Shown here piece after piece: positions 10,949-18,966 of a stretch of DNA of 64,000 nucleotides. The notes under the pieces were generated by a model that made no database searches, was not told where the DNA came from, and saw nothing but the letters and a program-made list of their open reading frames with translations. Source of the stretch: Lewinella sp. IMCC34183 (GTDB taxonomy: Bacteria > Bacteroidota > Bacteroidia > Chitinophagales > Saprospiraceae); contig NZ_QMEM01000003.1 of assembly GCF_003390915.1 (NCBI RefSeq), positions 1 through 64,000 of the forward strand. The letters run 5' to 3'. The translations under genes and the position numbers were made by a program. The stretch's first letter is position 1. Each line of letters opens with the position of its first letter.

Positions 10949-12241
10949 CTACCGTTTCCCTTCGTAAAACTGCACCACCTCGGGGTCCACCATCACGTCG
11001 CGTATCGTCAGGGGCTGACGGAGCACGATACCGTCCAGCGTACGGCAGCGGCTGAGGGCCACGTAGGTCTGCCCGTGCTCGAAGGCCCCCGAGCGGCCCA
11101 GGTCGACGATGATGCGATCGAAGGTCTTGCCCTGGGCCTTGTGAATGGTGACCGCCCACGCCAGCCGCACGGGTAGCTGCCGGTACGTTCCGAGGGTTTC
11201 GGTGGCGATCTTGCGCAGGTCTTCCCCGTCGGTGGTGTAGCGAATAATGTCCCACTCGTCGTACTCCACCTCTACCTCTACCGGGCGGCCCTGCTCCACG
11301 ATCTCCAGTACGACCGACTTCGACTTACACTCACGGACCGTGCCAATGGTGCCGTTCACAAAGCGGCGGTCGCTATCGTTACGCAGGGTCATCACCTGGG
11401 CCCCCACCTTGAGGCGCAGCAGCTGGGGTACCGGAAACAACTTGTCGGGGAAGTTTCCCTTCACCTCGGCGGTATAGAGGTGTTCGGGACTGTCGAGCGC
11501 CTCCAGCGCGTTGGCGTTGATGCGGGTGACGGTGGCGTTGCGGGCGGCGAGGGTGAGGTAATTGCTACCCTCCTCGGGTTCGAAATCGGGCAGGCAGCGG
11601 GCGTTGAGGTCGGCCAACTCGTCGTGGTCGATGGTCGCGTTGCGGATACTTTCGAGCAGCCGCAGGAAGTAACGGCTGTCCTGCCGGTACACCTGCCGCA
11701 GCTCGATCATCTCCAGGTCGATGTAATCCAGGCAGTCGGCACTGAAAAAATAGGCGCTGGCGTAGCGCAGGCTGAAGAACTCCCGCTCCGTATCGCTGCT
11801 TACGACCGGAGGCAACTGAAACAGATCGCCGAAAAGAATCAGCTGTACGCCGCCAAAGGGCTCCCCGCTGCCGCGGTTCAGCCGCAGCCCGTAGTCGATG
11901 GCCTCCATCACGTCGGCCCGTACCATGCTGATCTCGTCGATCACCAGCGTCTCCAGGTTCTGAAAGACCCGGTGATTACGGCGGTTGGGCCGGATGTCCT
12001 TCGACTGCAGCAGCCGCGGCGGGAAGTTGAAGAAGCTGTGGATGGTTTGCCCGCCTACGTTGAGCGCCGCCACCCCCGTCGGGGCCAGTACCACCACGTT
12101 GCGCCGGGTACTGCGCTTGAAGATCTGCAACAGGGTCGATTTGCCCGTACCGGCCCGCCCCGTCACGAAGAGGTGGGCACCGGACTCCATGCGCTCCAGC
12201 GCGTAATTAAAATCGTCGGACAAGACCAGGGGTTCGGGCAT
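10949..12241 (-). CDS. Pif1/RecD-like superfamily 1B helicase
   Basis: A 430-residue ATP-dependent DNA helicase. Walker A is GRAGTGKST at residues 28-36. Further motifs are VVLAPTGVAALNVGGQTIHSFF (motif Ia), VIDEISMV (Walker B), FGDLFQLPPV (motif III), VYRQ, and near the C-terminus LAWAVTIHKAQGKTFDRIIVDLG and GQTYVALSRC (motifs V and VI). This is the compact bacterial Pif1-like form without an accessory domain. It probably works in genome maintenance such as G4 or R-loop unwinding; the exact role is inference. The start is the ATG at 12241 (MPEPLVLSDDF); a longer in-frame extension has no family-like sequence. Confidence 0.9.
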   Translation of the reverse strand: MPEPLVLSDDFNYALERMESGAHLFVTGRAGTGKSTLLQIFKRSTRRNVVVLAPTGVAALNVGGQTIHSFFNFPPRLLQSKDIRPNRRNHRVFQNLETLVIDEISMVRADVMEAIDYGLRLNRGSGEPFGGVQLILFGDLFQLPPVVSSDTEREFFSLRYASAYFFSADCLDYIDLEMIELRQVYRQDSRYFLRLLESIRNATIDHDELADLNARCLPDFEPEEGSNYLTLAARNATVTRINANALEALDSPEHLYTAEVKGNFPDKLFPVPQLLRLKVGAQVMTLRNDSDRRFVNGTIGTVRECKSKSVVLEIVEQGRPVEVEVEYDEWDIIRYTTDGEDLRKIATETLGTYRQLPVRLAWAVTIHKAQGKTFDRIIVDLGRSGAFEHGQTYVALSRCRTLDGIVLRQPLTIRDVMVDPEVVQFYEGKR

Positions 12242-12354
12242 GGCGCGAAGGTAGTGCGACGGGCAGGGATACTTCTCGGGTACGGAACCTGCCCTACCCC
12301 GGCACTGCCGGAAAGCCCGCCCGCCGGAAGCCGAGCTCATGAACAAACTAATCG

Positions 12355-12804
12355 ATGCGTATTGATTTTTTGCTCACTACCCTCCCGGTAGCCGTATCGG
12401 CCATCCTCCTCCTGGAGAAGATACTCTGGTACGGATTACACACCTCCGCCGGACCGCTCCCGCAGGCCGGAACGTGCGCAACGGTGTTGCCATTCCTGAG
12501 TCAGGGGGATACCCTGACCTGTGGAATGCCGATCTTTGCGGCTCCTATCACAGCAGTACCATGCGTGTCCCCCCTGGTCGGCCCGGCCCTCGCCGGCGCC
12601 ACGTAACGGTGGGACGCGTATCCAGCTACAGATCTTTACGGCTGGATACGCGGTAGCGAGCGATGGGTCGACGTGGGCCCTCCACGCGCCGAAACACTCT
12701 GGCGGGCATGGAAACCGGCTTCCATGCCCGCCTATACCAACCTGACCAACGTGGACATCGCGGCGCTGGTAGCCTACATTAAATTAAGCCCGCCCGTCAG
12801 GTGA
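12355..12804 (+). pseudogene. decayed monohaem cytochrome c gene
   Basis: The remains of a small c-type cytochrome read across two frames. In one frame DLWNADLCGSYHSSTM (about 12516-12563) carries the haem site, but the second cysteine is replaced by tyrosine (TAT, 12546-12548). After a run of six C (12569-12574) the frame shifts by one base and continues VGPALAGAT. It then meets an in-frame TAA (12604-12606) before RWDAYPATDLYGWIRGSERW and the axial-methionine segment SMPAYTNLTNVDIAALVAYIK, ending at TGA near 12804. A hydrophobic leader (MRIDFLLTTLPVAVSAILLLEK) at 12355 may be the original signal peptide in a third register. Three independent lesions argue against one sequencing error. Confidence 0.8.
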
Positions 12805-13047
12805 TGAGAAGTGGGCCGCAGGTGTCCGTCAGGTGTGTTTTATCGTCCCATTTTTACCTTCGTCCCCGTCATTGGACCGCACACCACCCAACAAACGTGT
12901 TCACTTGAACCCTCGCTAGAATTAATTTAATGTCGGCCAAACGACTCATATTACCGGTATGTGCTTATCTTTCACGAGATATCCTAAAAACAGGCCGTTT
13001 GCCGCACCGGGCTGATTTGGGCGGTTGCAGAAAATTCGTCAGCGGGT
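12805..13047. other. AT-richer intergenic stretch
   Basis: No gene seen. It contains a direct repeat CCGTCAGGTG (near 12796 and 12826) and two -7-like boxes (TACCTTCG near 12856, TATCTTTC near 12967) with no credible frame behind them. This is consistent with erosion around the pseudogene. Confidence 0.5.
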
Positions 13048-13055
13048 TACTTTAG
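13048..13055 (+). promoter_or_regulatory. possible -7 box (TACTTTAG)
   Basis: Near-match to TAnnTTTG placed 27 nt before the ATG at 13083. The TAnnTTAG variant also precedes genes at 33896 and 46986. Confidence 0.35.
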
Positions 13056-13082
13056 TTGTCAATGTCTGACACATCGTTCAAC

Positions 13083-13532
13083 ATGCGTTTTTACACCTTA
13101 CCCTACATATTCTACGCCTGCATCGCCCTGACCCTGGTCAGCATTGCCTTCCTGTCCCGGGCGGAAAATTCCTATGAATTTAGCAGATTAAGACCCTGGA
13201 GCGTTGCGGACCTGACCGAGGTTGCGTCCCATCCCAATCCGGAGCGCGGTGCCGAACTCTGGAATCGCTACGTTTGCTGCAGCTGCCAGGAAATGGCGTC
13301 ACCCACCAAAAGCATCTCGCCCCCAGTGGCGGAGGTGCGATCGAACTGGCCCTACTACGAGCGGGAAGAACTACTCGCCATCCTCCTCAAGAGCGGTGAG
13401 CAGATCCGGCAGGGGAAACCCGAGGGCACCCAACTCTGGGAAGCAGTCACGCCCGCAATCCTGACCACCATCTCCGACCTGTCGTACCGCGACCTGCAGG
13501 ACATGCTGGCGTACGTGTCCATCACCGGCTAG
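13083..13532 (+). CDS. cytochrome c-like protein lacking haem ligands
   Basis: A 149-residue exported or anchored protein with an N-terminal hydrophobic segment (residues 3-22). The following GAELWNRYVCCSCQEM aligns with the cytochrome c haem box of the neighbouring pseudogene (LWNADLCGSYHS) but reads CCSCQ, so the proximal histidine of CxxCH is glutamine. The later LWEAVTPAILTTISDLSYRDLQDMLAYV matches LWRAWKPASMPAYTNLTNVDIAALVAYI, with threonine in place of the axial methionine. The fold is probably retained but normal haem ligation is not possible. It may be a paralogue with a new role or an early pseudogene. I start at the ATG at 13083; ATG 13062 is possible. Confidence 0.65.
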   Translation: MRFYTLPYIFYACIALTLVSIAFLSRAENSYEFSRLRPWSVADLTEVASHPNPERGAELWNRYVCCSCQEMASPTKSISPPVAEVRSNWPYYEREELLAILLKSGEQIRQGKPEGTQLWEAVTPAILTTISDLSYRDLQDMLAYVSITG

Positions 13533-13545
13533 TCGCCCGACGCCG

Positions 13546-13553
13546 TACCTTTG
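13546..13553 (+). promoter_or_regulatory. -7 box TACCTTTG placed 4 nt before a start codon
   Basis: Exact TAnnTTTG match followed by CGGT and then ATG at 13558. The expected transcription start falls on or next to the A of ATG, implying a leaderless message. Confidence 0.6.
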
Positions 13554-13557
13554 CGGT

Positions 13558-13962
13558 ATGCACACCTCACGCTTTTTCCTGCTGCTGGCCGGCGTTACGC
13601 TGCTGGCGGTAGCTGGCGTAGCCCTTAGCCACTGGTTGTTGCCCATCGGCTACGCGCTACCGTTTTCGGTGGCTACCCTGCTGCTGTTCCTGTTTCTGTG
13701 TACCGTGATCTTTTTCCTGGGCCGGCGGAGCGCGGGTGCGGCGAATCGCATGTTATTCAGCAATGTCTTTCTGGCTGCCACCATGGCGAAGATGTTCCTG
13801 TGCGGCATCCTGGTGGTGGGCTACGTGATCCTGGGCGAACCGGAAAGCAAGCTCTTCATCGTCCCCTTCTTCTGGCTGTACCTGGTGTACACCGGCTTCG
13901 AGGTCTACTTCCTTATGAAGGTGAGCGCGATCGTCGCGCGGCCTGAGCCCGCCGAATCATAG
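13558..13962 (+). CDS. small four-helix membrane protein, unknown function
   Basis: A 134-residue protein with four clear transmembrane segments (about 5-27, 32-53, 70-92 and 100-122) and short loops. Basic residues sit after helix 2 (GRRSAGAANR). I do not recognise a family; the size and topology resemble AtpI-like or DUF-type accessory proteins, but no ATP synthase genes are nearby. It lies 25 nt after the cytochrome-like gene but has its own strong promoter. It converges on, and slightly overlaps, the end of the beta-barrel gene at 13957. Confidence 0.7.
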   Translation: MHTSRFFLLLAGVTLLAVAGVALSHWLLPIGYALPFSVATLLLFLFLCTVIFFLGRRSAGAANRMLFSNVFLAATMAKMFLCGILVVGYVILGEPESKLFIVPFFWLYLVYTGFEVYFLMKVSAIVARPEPAES

Positions 13963-15057
13963 GCGGTAATTTACCCCTAGCTTCAGGAAGGTCGACGGAA
14001 TAGATCCCCAGGCGCGCCGTCGTCGCAGGTCGGCCGCTACGGAGACCCCGATCCGCTCACCCTGCGAAGCCAACTGCACCGAGTAGTACCCAGTAATATT
14101 TCCGCTGACGTTGGCCCCCGAAACGTTACTCCAGATCTTCCTGTAAACGGTATACCCCAGCCCTATCCGCAGGGAGTACACCTTGGGGCGTACCGTATAG
14201 CCCGCCAGTAGCTGACCGTACAGCAGCAGGCGGTTGGATTCGCGCTGAAAGCGCTCCTTGTAGTGCGCGCGCACCACGCCGAGCCCCGTCAGCAAGCGCA
14301 GGTGACCCGCCCCCCACAATCCGTAATCCCACAGGTACCCCAATGCAGCCGACGGGGTGGTTGCATTGACATCATCCCCCGTGGCTAACACTAGGTCCAG
14401 GCCAAGCGCGTGGTAACTCGCGACGGAGGCCTTCGATCCGGCCGCAAACCGGTCTGTCACGGGGGTCCGTTGACAGTCCGCCGCCGGCCGGATCACCTCC
14501 AGCATCCCCCGGTCGTGGAAGCCGGCGCCCTTTGCCGCCGTGACGGCCGCCGCGCAATCCGCGACCACGTAGGCCAGTACATTGCGGTAGCGACGGGATA
14601 CCTCCCGTTACCCGACTGGCTCACCGTCCAGCAAGTCCAGTTGGTAAAGCTCCCCGCCCTTCTCGATCAGGTAGAGGTAGGGCTTACCGCCGTCCGCCCG
14701 CATATCGTATTCGCTGGACCGCAGATCGACGCGCAGAAGAGTAAGGTGCCCGGCGAAGAGCACGCGTCCCAGTCGCTGAACGACTGGCCTCGTGCCGGTT
14801 TCATCCGCCGAAAGCTTCACCGCTACCGTTCGGTACCGCTCTCCGTTGTGAAGCCGCAGGCGGTCGATCTCGCCGATCGGGTAATGGCGGCTGCGCCGGC
14901 CCGCGCGGTTCTCCGCGACGACTTCCCGAATGTAGGAGCCGGTAACGGGCGCGCGCAGCGACGCTACGTGTACGGTCCCGTCGGTGAGAAAGAGGGTGTC
15001 CTGGGCGCACAGCCCACCCGCGCAGAGCAGGCTGACCAGCAGAAAAAATAGTCTCAT
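13957..15057 (-). pseudogene. secreted beta-barrel protein gene split by an in-frame TAA
   Basis: Two frames in the same register are separated only by one TAA (14608-14610). The upstream part (14608-15057) has a signal peptide (MRLFFLLVSLLCAGGLCAQ), a DTLFLTDGTVHVASL opening and ends LLDGEPVG. Reading on after the stop gives REVSRRYRNVLAYVVADC and a further 217 codons. The ending FLKLGVNYRL, with several amphipathic strands, suggests an outer-membrane barrel C-terminus. An intact protein would have about 366 residues. The simplest reading is a nonsense mutation in an otherwise open gene. Alternatives are stop-codon readthrough or a base-call error. Family not recognised. Confidence 0.7.
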
Positions 15058-15208
15058 GCAACAGCGTGGGTATGATTACGAATCGTTGCGGCAAATGCGG
15101 CAATCGATCACCGGGTCTGGTGTAGCACAAAAACGCGAACCCGCCGACGGTAGTGCCCCGCCCGGTCACTTTGGCACCGCCCCGCACCGGGTCGCGGCCC
15201 CAAAGCCG

Positions 15209-15215
15209 TACTTTG
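15209..15215 (+). promoter_or_regulatory. -7-like box TACTTTG 5 nt before a start codon
   Basis: One base shorter than TAnnTTTG, followed by CGCCG and ATG at 15221. Another candidate leaderless promoter. Confidence 0.4.
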
Positions 15216-15220
15216 CGCCG

Positions 15221-16051
15221 ATGCAGTACATTCTTTTGGCACTCCTGACCCTGGGCCTGACGAGCTGCGGTTCCGACGCACCGGCCCGGGCGGGACAACC
15301 CACGCCCGTAGCCCCCACCGCCGTAGACCCCGCACCCGCGGCCCCGCCCGCCTCCGCTCCCGCAGACAGCCTGTTCGGCCTCCCCATCTATACTTACATC
15401 ACCGGGCAGTTCGACCCCGCCGAACAGGAAGCTTTCGTGCGGGTGGACGATACGTACACCGACGGCGACCCCTACCTGCTGCACCGCGACGCCTACGCGG
15501 CCTTCGAGCGGATGCACGCCGCCGCCCTGGCCGACGACGTACGGCTCACCATCGTCTCGGCCACCCGCAATTTTGCCCGGCAGAAGCAGATCTGGGAAGC
15601 CAAATGGAACGGTCAGCGGCTGCTCGAGGGTACCGAGCGTGCCAACGAGGTCTACCCGGACCCCGCCGAGCGGGCCCGCGCTATCCTGCGGTACTCCAGC
15701 ATGCCCGGCACGAGCCGCCACCACTGGGGCACCGACATGGACCTCAATGCCCTGAACAACGGCTACTTCCGGGAGGGGAAGGGCAAGAAAATATACGACT
15801 GGCTGACCGCCCACGCCGCCGACTACGGCTTCTGCCAACCCTATACGGCCAAGGGCCCCGACCGCCCCTCCGGCTACGAAGAGGAGCGGTGGCACTGGAG
15901 CTACGTGCCCCTGGCCACCCGCCTGACCGACTACGCCGCCACCCGGCTGAACGACGCGGACATCAGCGGGTTTGCCGGGGCGGAGGCCGCTCCGCGCATC
16001 GAGGTGGTCAAAAACTACGTGCTCGGCGTGAATCCCGCCTGCAAGCAGTAG
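15221..16051 (+). CDS. M15 family metallopeptidase lipoprotein (VanY-like D-Ala-D-Ala carboxypeptidase)
   Basis: A zinc peptidase predicted to trim cell-wall peptides outside the inner membrane. It has 276 residues, a lipobox LTSC (Cys16) and a P/A-rich linker to about residue 50, then the M15B domain. Motifs are SATRNFARQ near 112, the zinc motif RHHWGTDMDL near 165 (HxxGxxxD), and ERWHWSY near 222 with the second zinc histidine and the catalytic glutamate. The ATG at 15221 is chosen because it immediately precedes the signal peptide; the frame runs on upstream without family-like sequence. It diverges from the broken barrel gene. Confidence 0.85.
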   Translation: MQYILLALLTLGLTSCGSDAPARAGQPTPVAPTAVDPAPAAPPASAPADSLFGLPIYTYITGQFDPAEQEAFVRVDDTYTDGDPYLLHRDAYAAFERMHAAALADDVRLTIVSATRNFARQKQIWEAKWNGQRLLEGTERANEVYPDPAERARAILRYSSMPGTSRHHWGTDMDLNALNNGYFREGKGKKIYDWLTAHAADYGFCQPYTAKGPDRPSGYEEERWHWSYVPLATRLTDYAATRLNDADISGFAGAEAAPRIEVVKNYVLGVNPACKQ

Positions 16052-16120
16052 GGCTTAGCGGCTGCCCGTCAGGGGCTTGCGCGCGGTGCGGGGTAGTATA
16101 CGCGCCGCGGCACGACCGGC

Positions 16121-16155
16121 GGGTAAACTTATGGCGGGGTTGCCCGCGTTTACCC
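16121..16155 (+). promoter_or_regulatory. strong hairpin upstream of gene at 16175
   Basis: GGGTAAAC (16121-16128) pairs with GTTTACCC (16148-16155), with an inner GCGGG/CCCGC stem around a GTTG loop. No T tract follows, so it looks more like a structured leader than a terminator of the M15 gene. Confidence 0.45.
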
Positions 16156-16174
16156 ATACACACAAGACTTGCCT

Positions 16175-16531
16175 ATGGAACTTTACGACATCAACCGCTA
16201 CGCCCTCATCGTTACGCCCAGCGAAGCCTTACTGCGGTGGGCCATCCGTGAAGATCCGACCGTCGAGGAAGAGATCGACTTCGACGACACCTCCGACCTG
16301 ACGACCGTGTACCTGCTGCCCGACTTCGACGAGATGGAGGAGGCCGAGGAATGGCTCTACAAGAACTTCATGCCCATCCTCGAAAACCTGCTCGGCGAGT
16401 GGGTAGAGGACGACAGCAACTGGCCGGATAACCTGGCCTTTAATCACTTCGAGAAATTCAGCGACTACACGATCACGAATATGGTGATTGACACCCAGGA
16501 CGCCAGCTACGACCAGGAGGACGAAGATTAG
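16175..16531 (+). CDS. small acidic protein of unknown function
   Basis: A 118-residue, very acidic cytoplasmic protein (MELYDINRYALIVTPSEALLRWAI, then DEMEEAEEWLYKNFMPILENLLGEWVEDDSNWP). It resembles uncharacterised acidic proteins common in Bacteroidota; function unknown. I start at the ATG at 16175 rather than a TTG two codons earlier. Its stop codon is one base before the start of the S9 peptidase gene, so the two are almost certainly cotranscribed and may be functionally linked, for example as an inhibitor, chaperone or adaptor (inference). Confidence 0.75.
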   Translation: MELYDINRYALIVTPSEALLRWAIREDPTVEEEIDFDDTSDLTTVYLLPDFDEMEEAEEWLYKNFMPILENLLGEWVEDDSNWPDNLAFNHFEKFSDYTITNMVIDTQDASYDQEDED

Positions 16532-16532
16532 T

Positions 16533-18926
16533 ATGCATTACCAACGCCCCCCCGAGGCCATCGCCGATCTGGTCAACCTGAAGCCGGATCCGCTGATGCT
16601 CTTTGGCCCCGACCGTGACTACATCATCATCGCCGACCGGCCGATGTACCCCGGGATCGAGGAACTGCGGGAGCCGAAGGTGAAGCTCGCCGGCCGGCAG
16701 ATCAATCCGGCCTCCTTCACCCCCCACGGTACCCGGGGCTTTCACCTTCCGCGCCTGCGACAGGTGTCCGCCGGTACCGACCGCCCTTTCGAGGGGCTGC
16801 CGGAGGGGGCCATGTTCCGCTATTTCTCCTGGTCGCCGGACGGCAACCGGATCGCCTTTTGTCTGGTGACGGATACCGGGCTCCAGCTCTGGACCTGCGA
16901 GCGGGATACCCTGGCGTGCCAGCCGGTGGGCGACAACGACGTAAATAACAGCCTGGGCGGCTCGCCCTACGACTTCATCGGCAACGACCGCTTCCTGATC
17001 AAGCGACGCCCCCCCGGCGCCGTGGAGCCCCGCCGCCCGGACAACGTCACCGGGCCCGTGGTCCAGGACTCCTCCGGCAAGGAGGGGGCCAACCGCACCT
17101 ACACCAACCTGCTGCAGAACGACCACGACGTCGCCCTGTTCCGCTACTACGCCACCGGTCAGCTGTACCTCCACCGGCTCGACACCGGCCACGAGAGCCC
17201 CTGGGCCGAACCGGGCATCATCGCCGGCCTCGGCGACAGCCCTAACGGTAACTACTTCCTGATTACCTACGTGGTCGAGCCCTTCAGCTTCAACGTACCC
17301 TACGACAAGTTTGCCGATCGGGTCCTGCTCCTCGACCGAGAGGGCAACGTCCTGCGCGAGCTCGCCCGGCGGCCCGTCGTGGAGCACCTGCCGCCCGCCT
17401 TCGGGGCGGTCATCACCCAGCCGCGGCGCTTCAACTGGCGGAGCGACCACCCCGCCCAGCTGTACTGGACCGAGGCCATCGACGGCGGCGACCCGCGGCG
17501 CGAGGTAGCCTACCGCGAGCAGCTGTACTACCTGGAAGCCCCCTTCACCGGCCCGCCGCAGCCCAGCATTCGGCTGCCCATGCGCTTCGGCGCGTTACGG
17601 TGGGCGCGCGGCGACCTCGCGATCGTCGTCGACTGGGAGTGGGCCACCCGCCGGCAGGTTACCCGCCGCTGGTACCCCGACGCCCCCGAGCGCGAGCCGG
17701 AGGTGCTCTTCGACCACAACTGGGAGGACAACTATAACGATCCCGGCAACGTGGTCACCGTTTCCCTGCCCAGCGACCACAGCGTATTGCTCACCCGCGA
17801 TAACGGCGAGACCCTGGTGATGGTCGGCAACGGGCACCGGCCGGAGGGCCCCCAGCCCTTCATCGATGCCTTCAACCTGCACACCCATGATAAAGTCAGG
17901 CTGTGGGAGAGCCGTCCGCCCTACTTCGAGCGGCCGCTGTTCTTTATCGACGAGGACCCCGACTATTTCCTGCTCGCCCGCGAGCAGGCCGGCGAGCGAC
18001 CCAACTTCTTCCTCCACCACCTGCTGTCCGGGGAAGAGGTGCAGGTCACCGACTTCCCCCACCCCTACCCCCAGCTCCGGGATACGGGCTACGAACTGCT
18101 CACGTACACCCGCGCCGACGGCGTACAACTCAGCGGGGAGCTGCATACCCCCGCCGACTTCGAGCCCGGCCGCGACGCCCCCCTGCCCATCCTGATGTGG
18201 GCCTACCCCCAGGAATACAAGGACGCCGACAAGGCGGGGCAGGTGCTCACCAGCGCCCACCAGTTTCGCCGCATCAGTCCGCTCTCTCCCCTGCCCTTCC
18301 TGGCGGCCGGCTACGCGGTCTTCGACGACTTCGCCATGCCCATCGTGGGCGAGGGCGACGAGGAGCCCAACGAAACCTTCATCGAGCAGGTCCGTATGAA
18401 CGCCGAGGCGGCCGTGCGCAAGCTGGTCGACGCCGGCGTAGCGGATCCGCGGCGCATCTACGTGGGCGGCCACAGCTACGGGGCCTTCATGACGGCCCAC
18501 CTGCTGGCGCATACCGACCTCTTCGCCGCCGGGATCGCCAGGAGCGGGGCCTTCAACCGGACGCTTACGCCCTTCGGCTTCCAGGCTGAGGAGCGCACCT
18601 TCTGGCAGGTACCGGATACCTATGTGCGCCTGTCGCCCTTCGTGCACGCCGACAAGATCGACGCCCCGCTGCTGCTCATTCACGGCGAGGAAGACAGCAA
18701 CAGCGGCACCTACCCCGTACAATCCAAGCGCATGTTCACGGCCCTGGACAACCTCGGCAAGACGGCCCGCCTCTGCCTGCTGCCCTACGAAGATCACGGC
18801 TACGCGGCCGAGGAGAGCATCCTGCACATGCTCTGGGAGATGCACCGCTGGATGGACCTCCACCGCAAGCCCCGCCCGCGCCGGCGACAGGAAGGGGCGG
18901 GGACGCAGGTGCAGAGCCGGTCCTGA
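16533..18926 (+). CDS. S9 family serine peptidase (prolyl-oligopeptidase superfamily)
   Basis: A 797-residue cytoplasmic-looking peptidase without signal peptide. The N-terminal ~530 residues form the beta-propeller (SWSPDGNRIAFCLVTDTGLQLW and similar blades). The C-terminal alpha/beta hydrolase carries the catalytic triad: Ser in GGHSYGAFM near 650, Asp in LLIHGEEDSNSGTYPVQS near 715, and His in EDHGYAAEE near 757. The opening YQRPPEAIADLVNLKPDP and INPASFTPHGTRGF resemble the glutamyl-endopeptidase-like branch of S9 rather than dipeptidyl peptidase IV. Specificity is inferred. The ATG at 16533 follows the previous stop by one base. Confidence 0.85.
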   Translation: MHYQRPPEAIADLVNLKPDPLMLFGPDRDYIIIADRPMYPGIEELREPKVKLAGRQINPASFTPHGTRGFHLPRLRQVSAGTDRPFEGLPEGAMFRYFSWSPDGNRIAFCLVTDTGLQLWTCERDTLACQPVGDNDVNNSLGGSPYDFIGNDRFLIKRRPPGAVEPRRPDNVTGPVVQDSSGKEGANRTYTNLLQNDHDVALFRYYATGQLYLHRLDTGHESPWAEPGIIAGLGDSPNGNYFLITYVVEPFSFNVPYDKFADRVLLLDREGNVLRELARRPVVEHLPPAFGAVITQPRRFNWRSDHPAQLYWTEAIDGGDPRREVAYREQLYYLEAPFTGPPQPSIRLPMRFGALRWARGDLAIVVDWEWATRRQVTRRWYPDAPEREPEVLFDHNWEDNYNDPGNVVTVSLPSDHSVLLTRDNGETLVMVGNGHRPEGPQPFIDAFNLHTHDKVRLWESRPPYFERPLFFIDEDPDYFLLAREQAGERPNFFLHHLLSGEEVQVTDFPHPYPQLRDTGYELLTYTRADGVQLSGELHTPADFEPGRDAPLPILMWAYPQEYKDADKAGQVLTSAHQFRRISPLSPLPFLAAGYAVFDDFAMPIVGEGDEEPNETFIEQVRMNAEAAVRKLVDAGVADPRRIYVGGHSYGAFMTAHLLAHTDLFAAGIARSGAFNRTLTPFGFQAEERTFWQVPDTYVRLSPFVHADKIDAPLLLIHGEEDSNSGTYPVQSKRMFTALDNLGKTARLCLLPYEDHGYAAEESILHMLWEMHRWMDLHRKPRPRRRQEGAGTQVQSRS

Positions 18927-18966
18927 TGTGAAGGCCAAGCGGTAAGTTTACGGCAAACACCTCTCC

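Noticed and set aside
12355-12606. A separate 83-residue membrane protein
   Set aside because: Its C-terminal part (VGPALAGAT) and the sequence after the stop are parts of a cytochrome c gene; it is better explained as a fragment of the pseudogene.
14984-15220. A longer N-terminus for the M15 peptidase
   Set aside because: The upstream extension overlaps the divergent barrel gene and its signal peptide; the lipoprotein signal starts at 15221.
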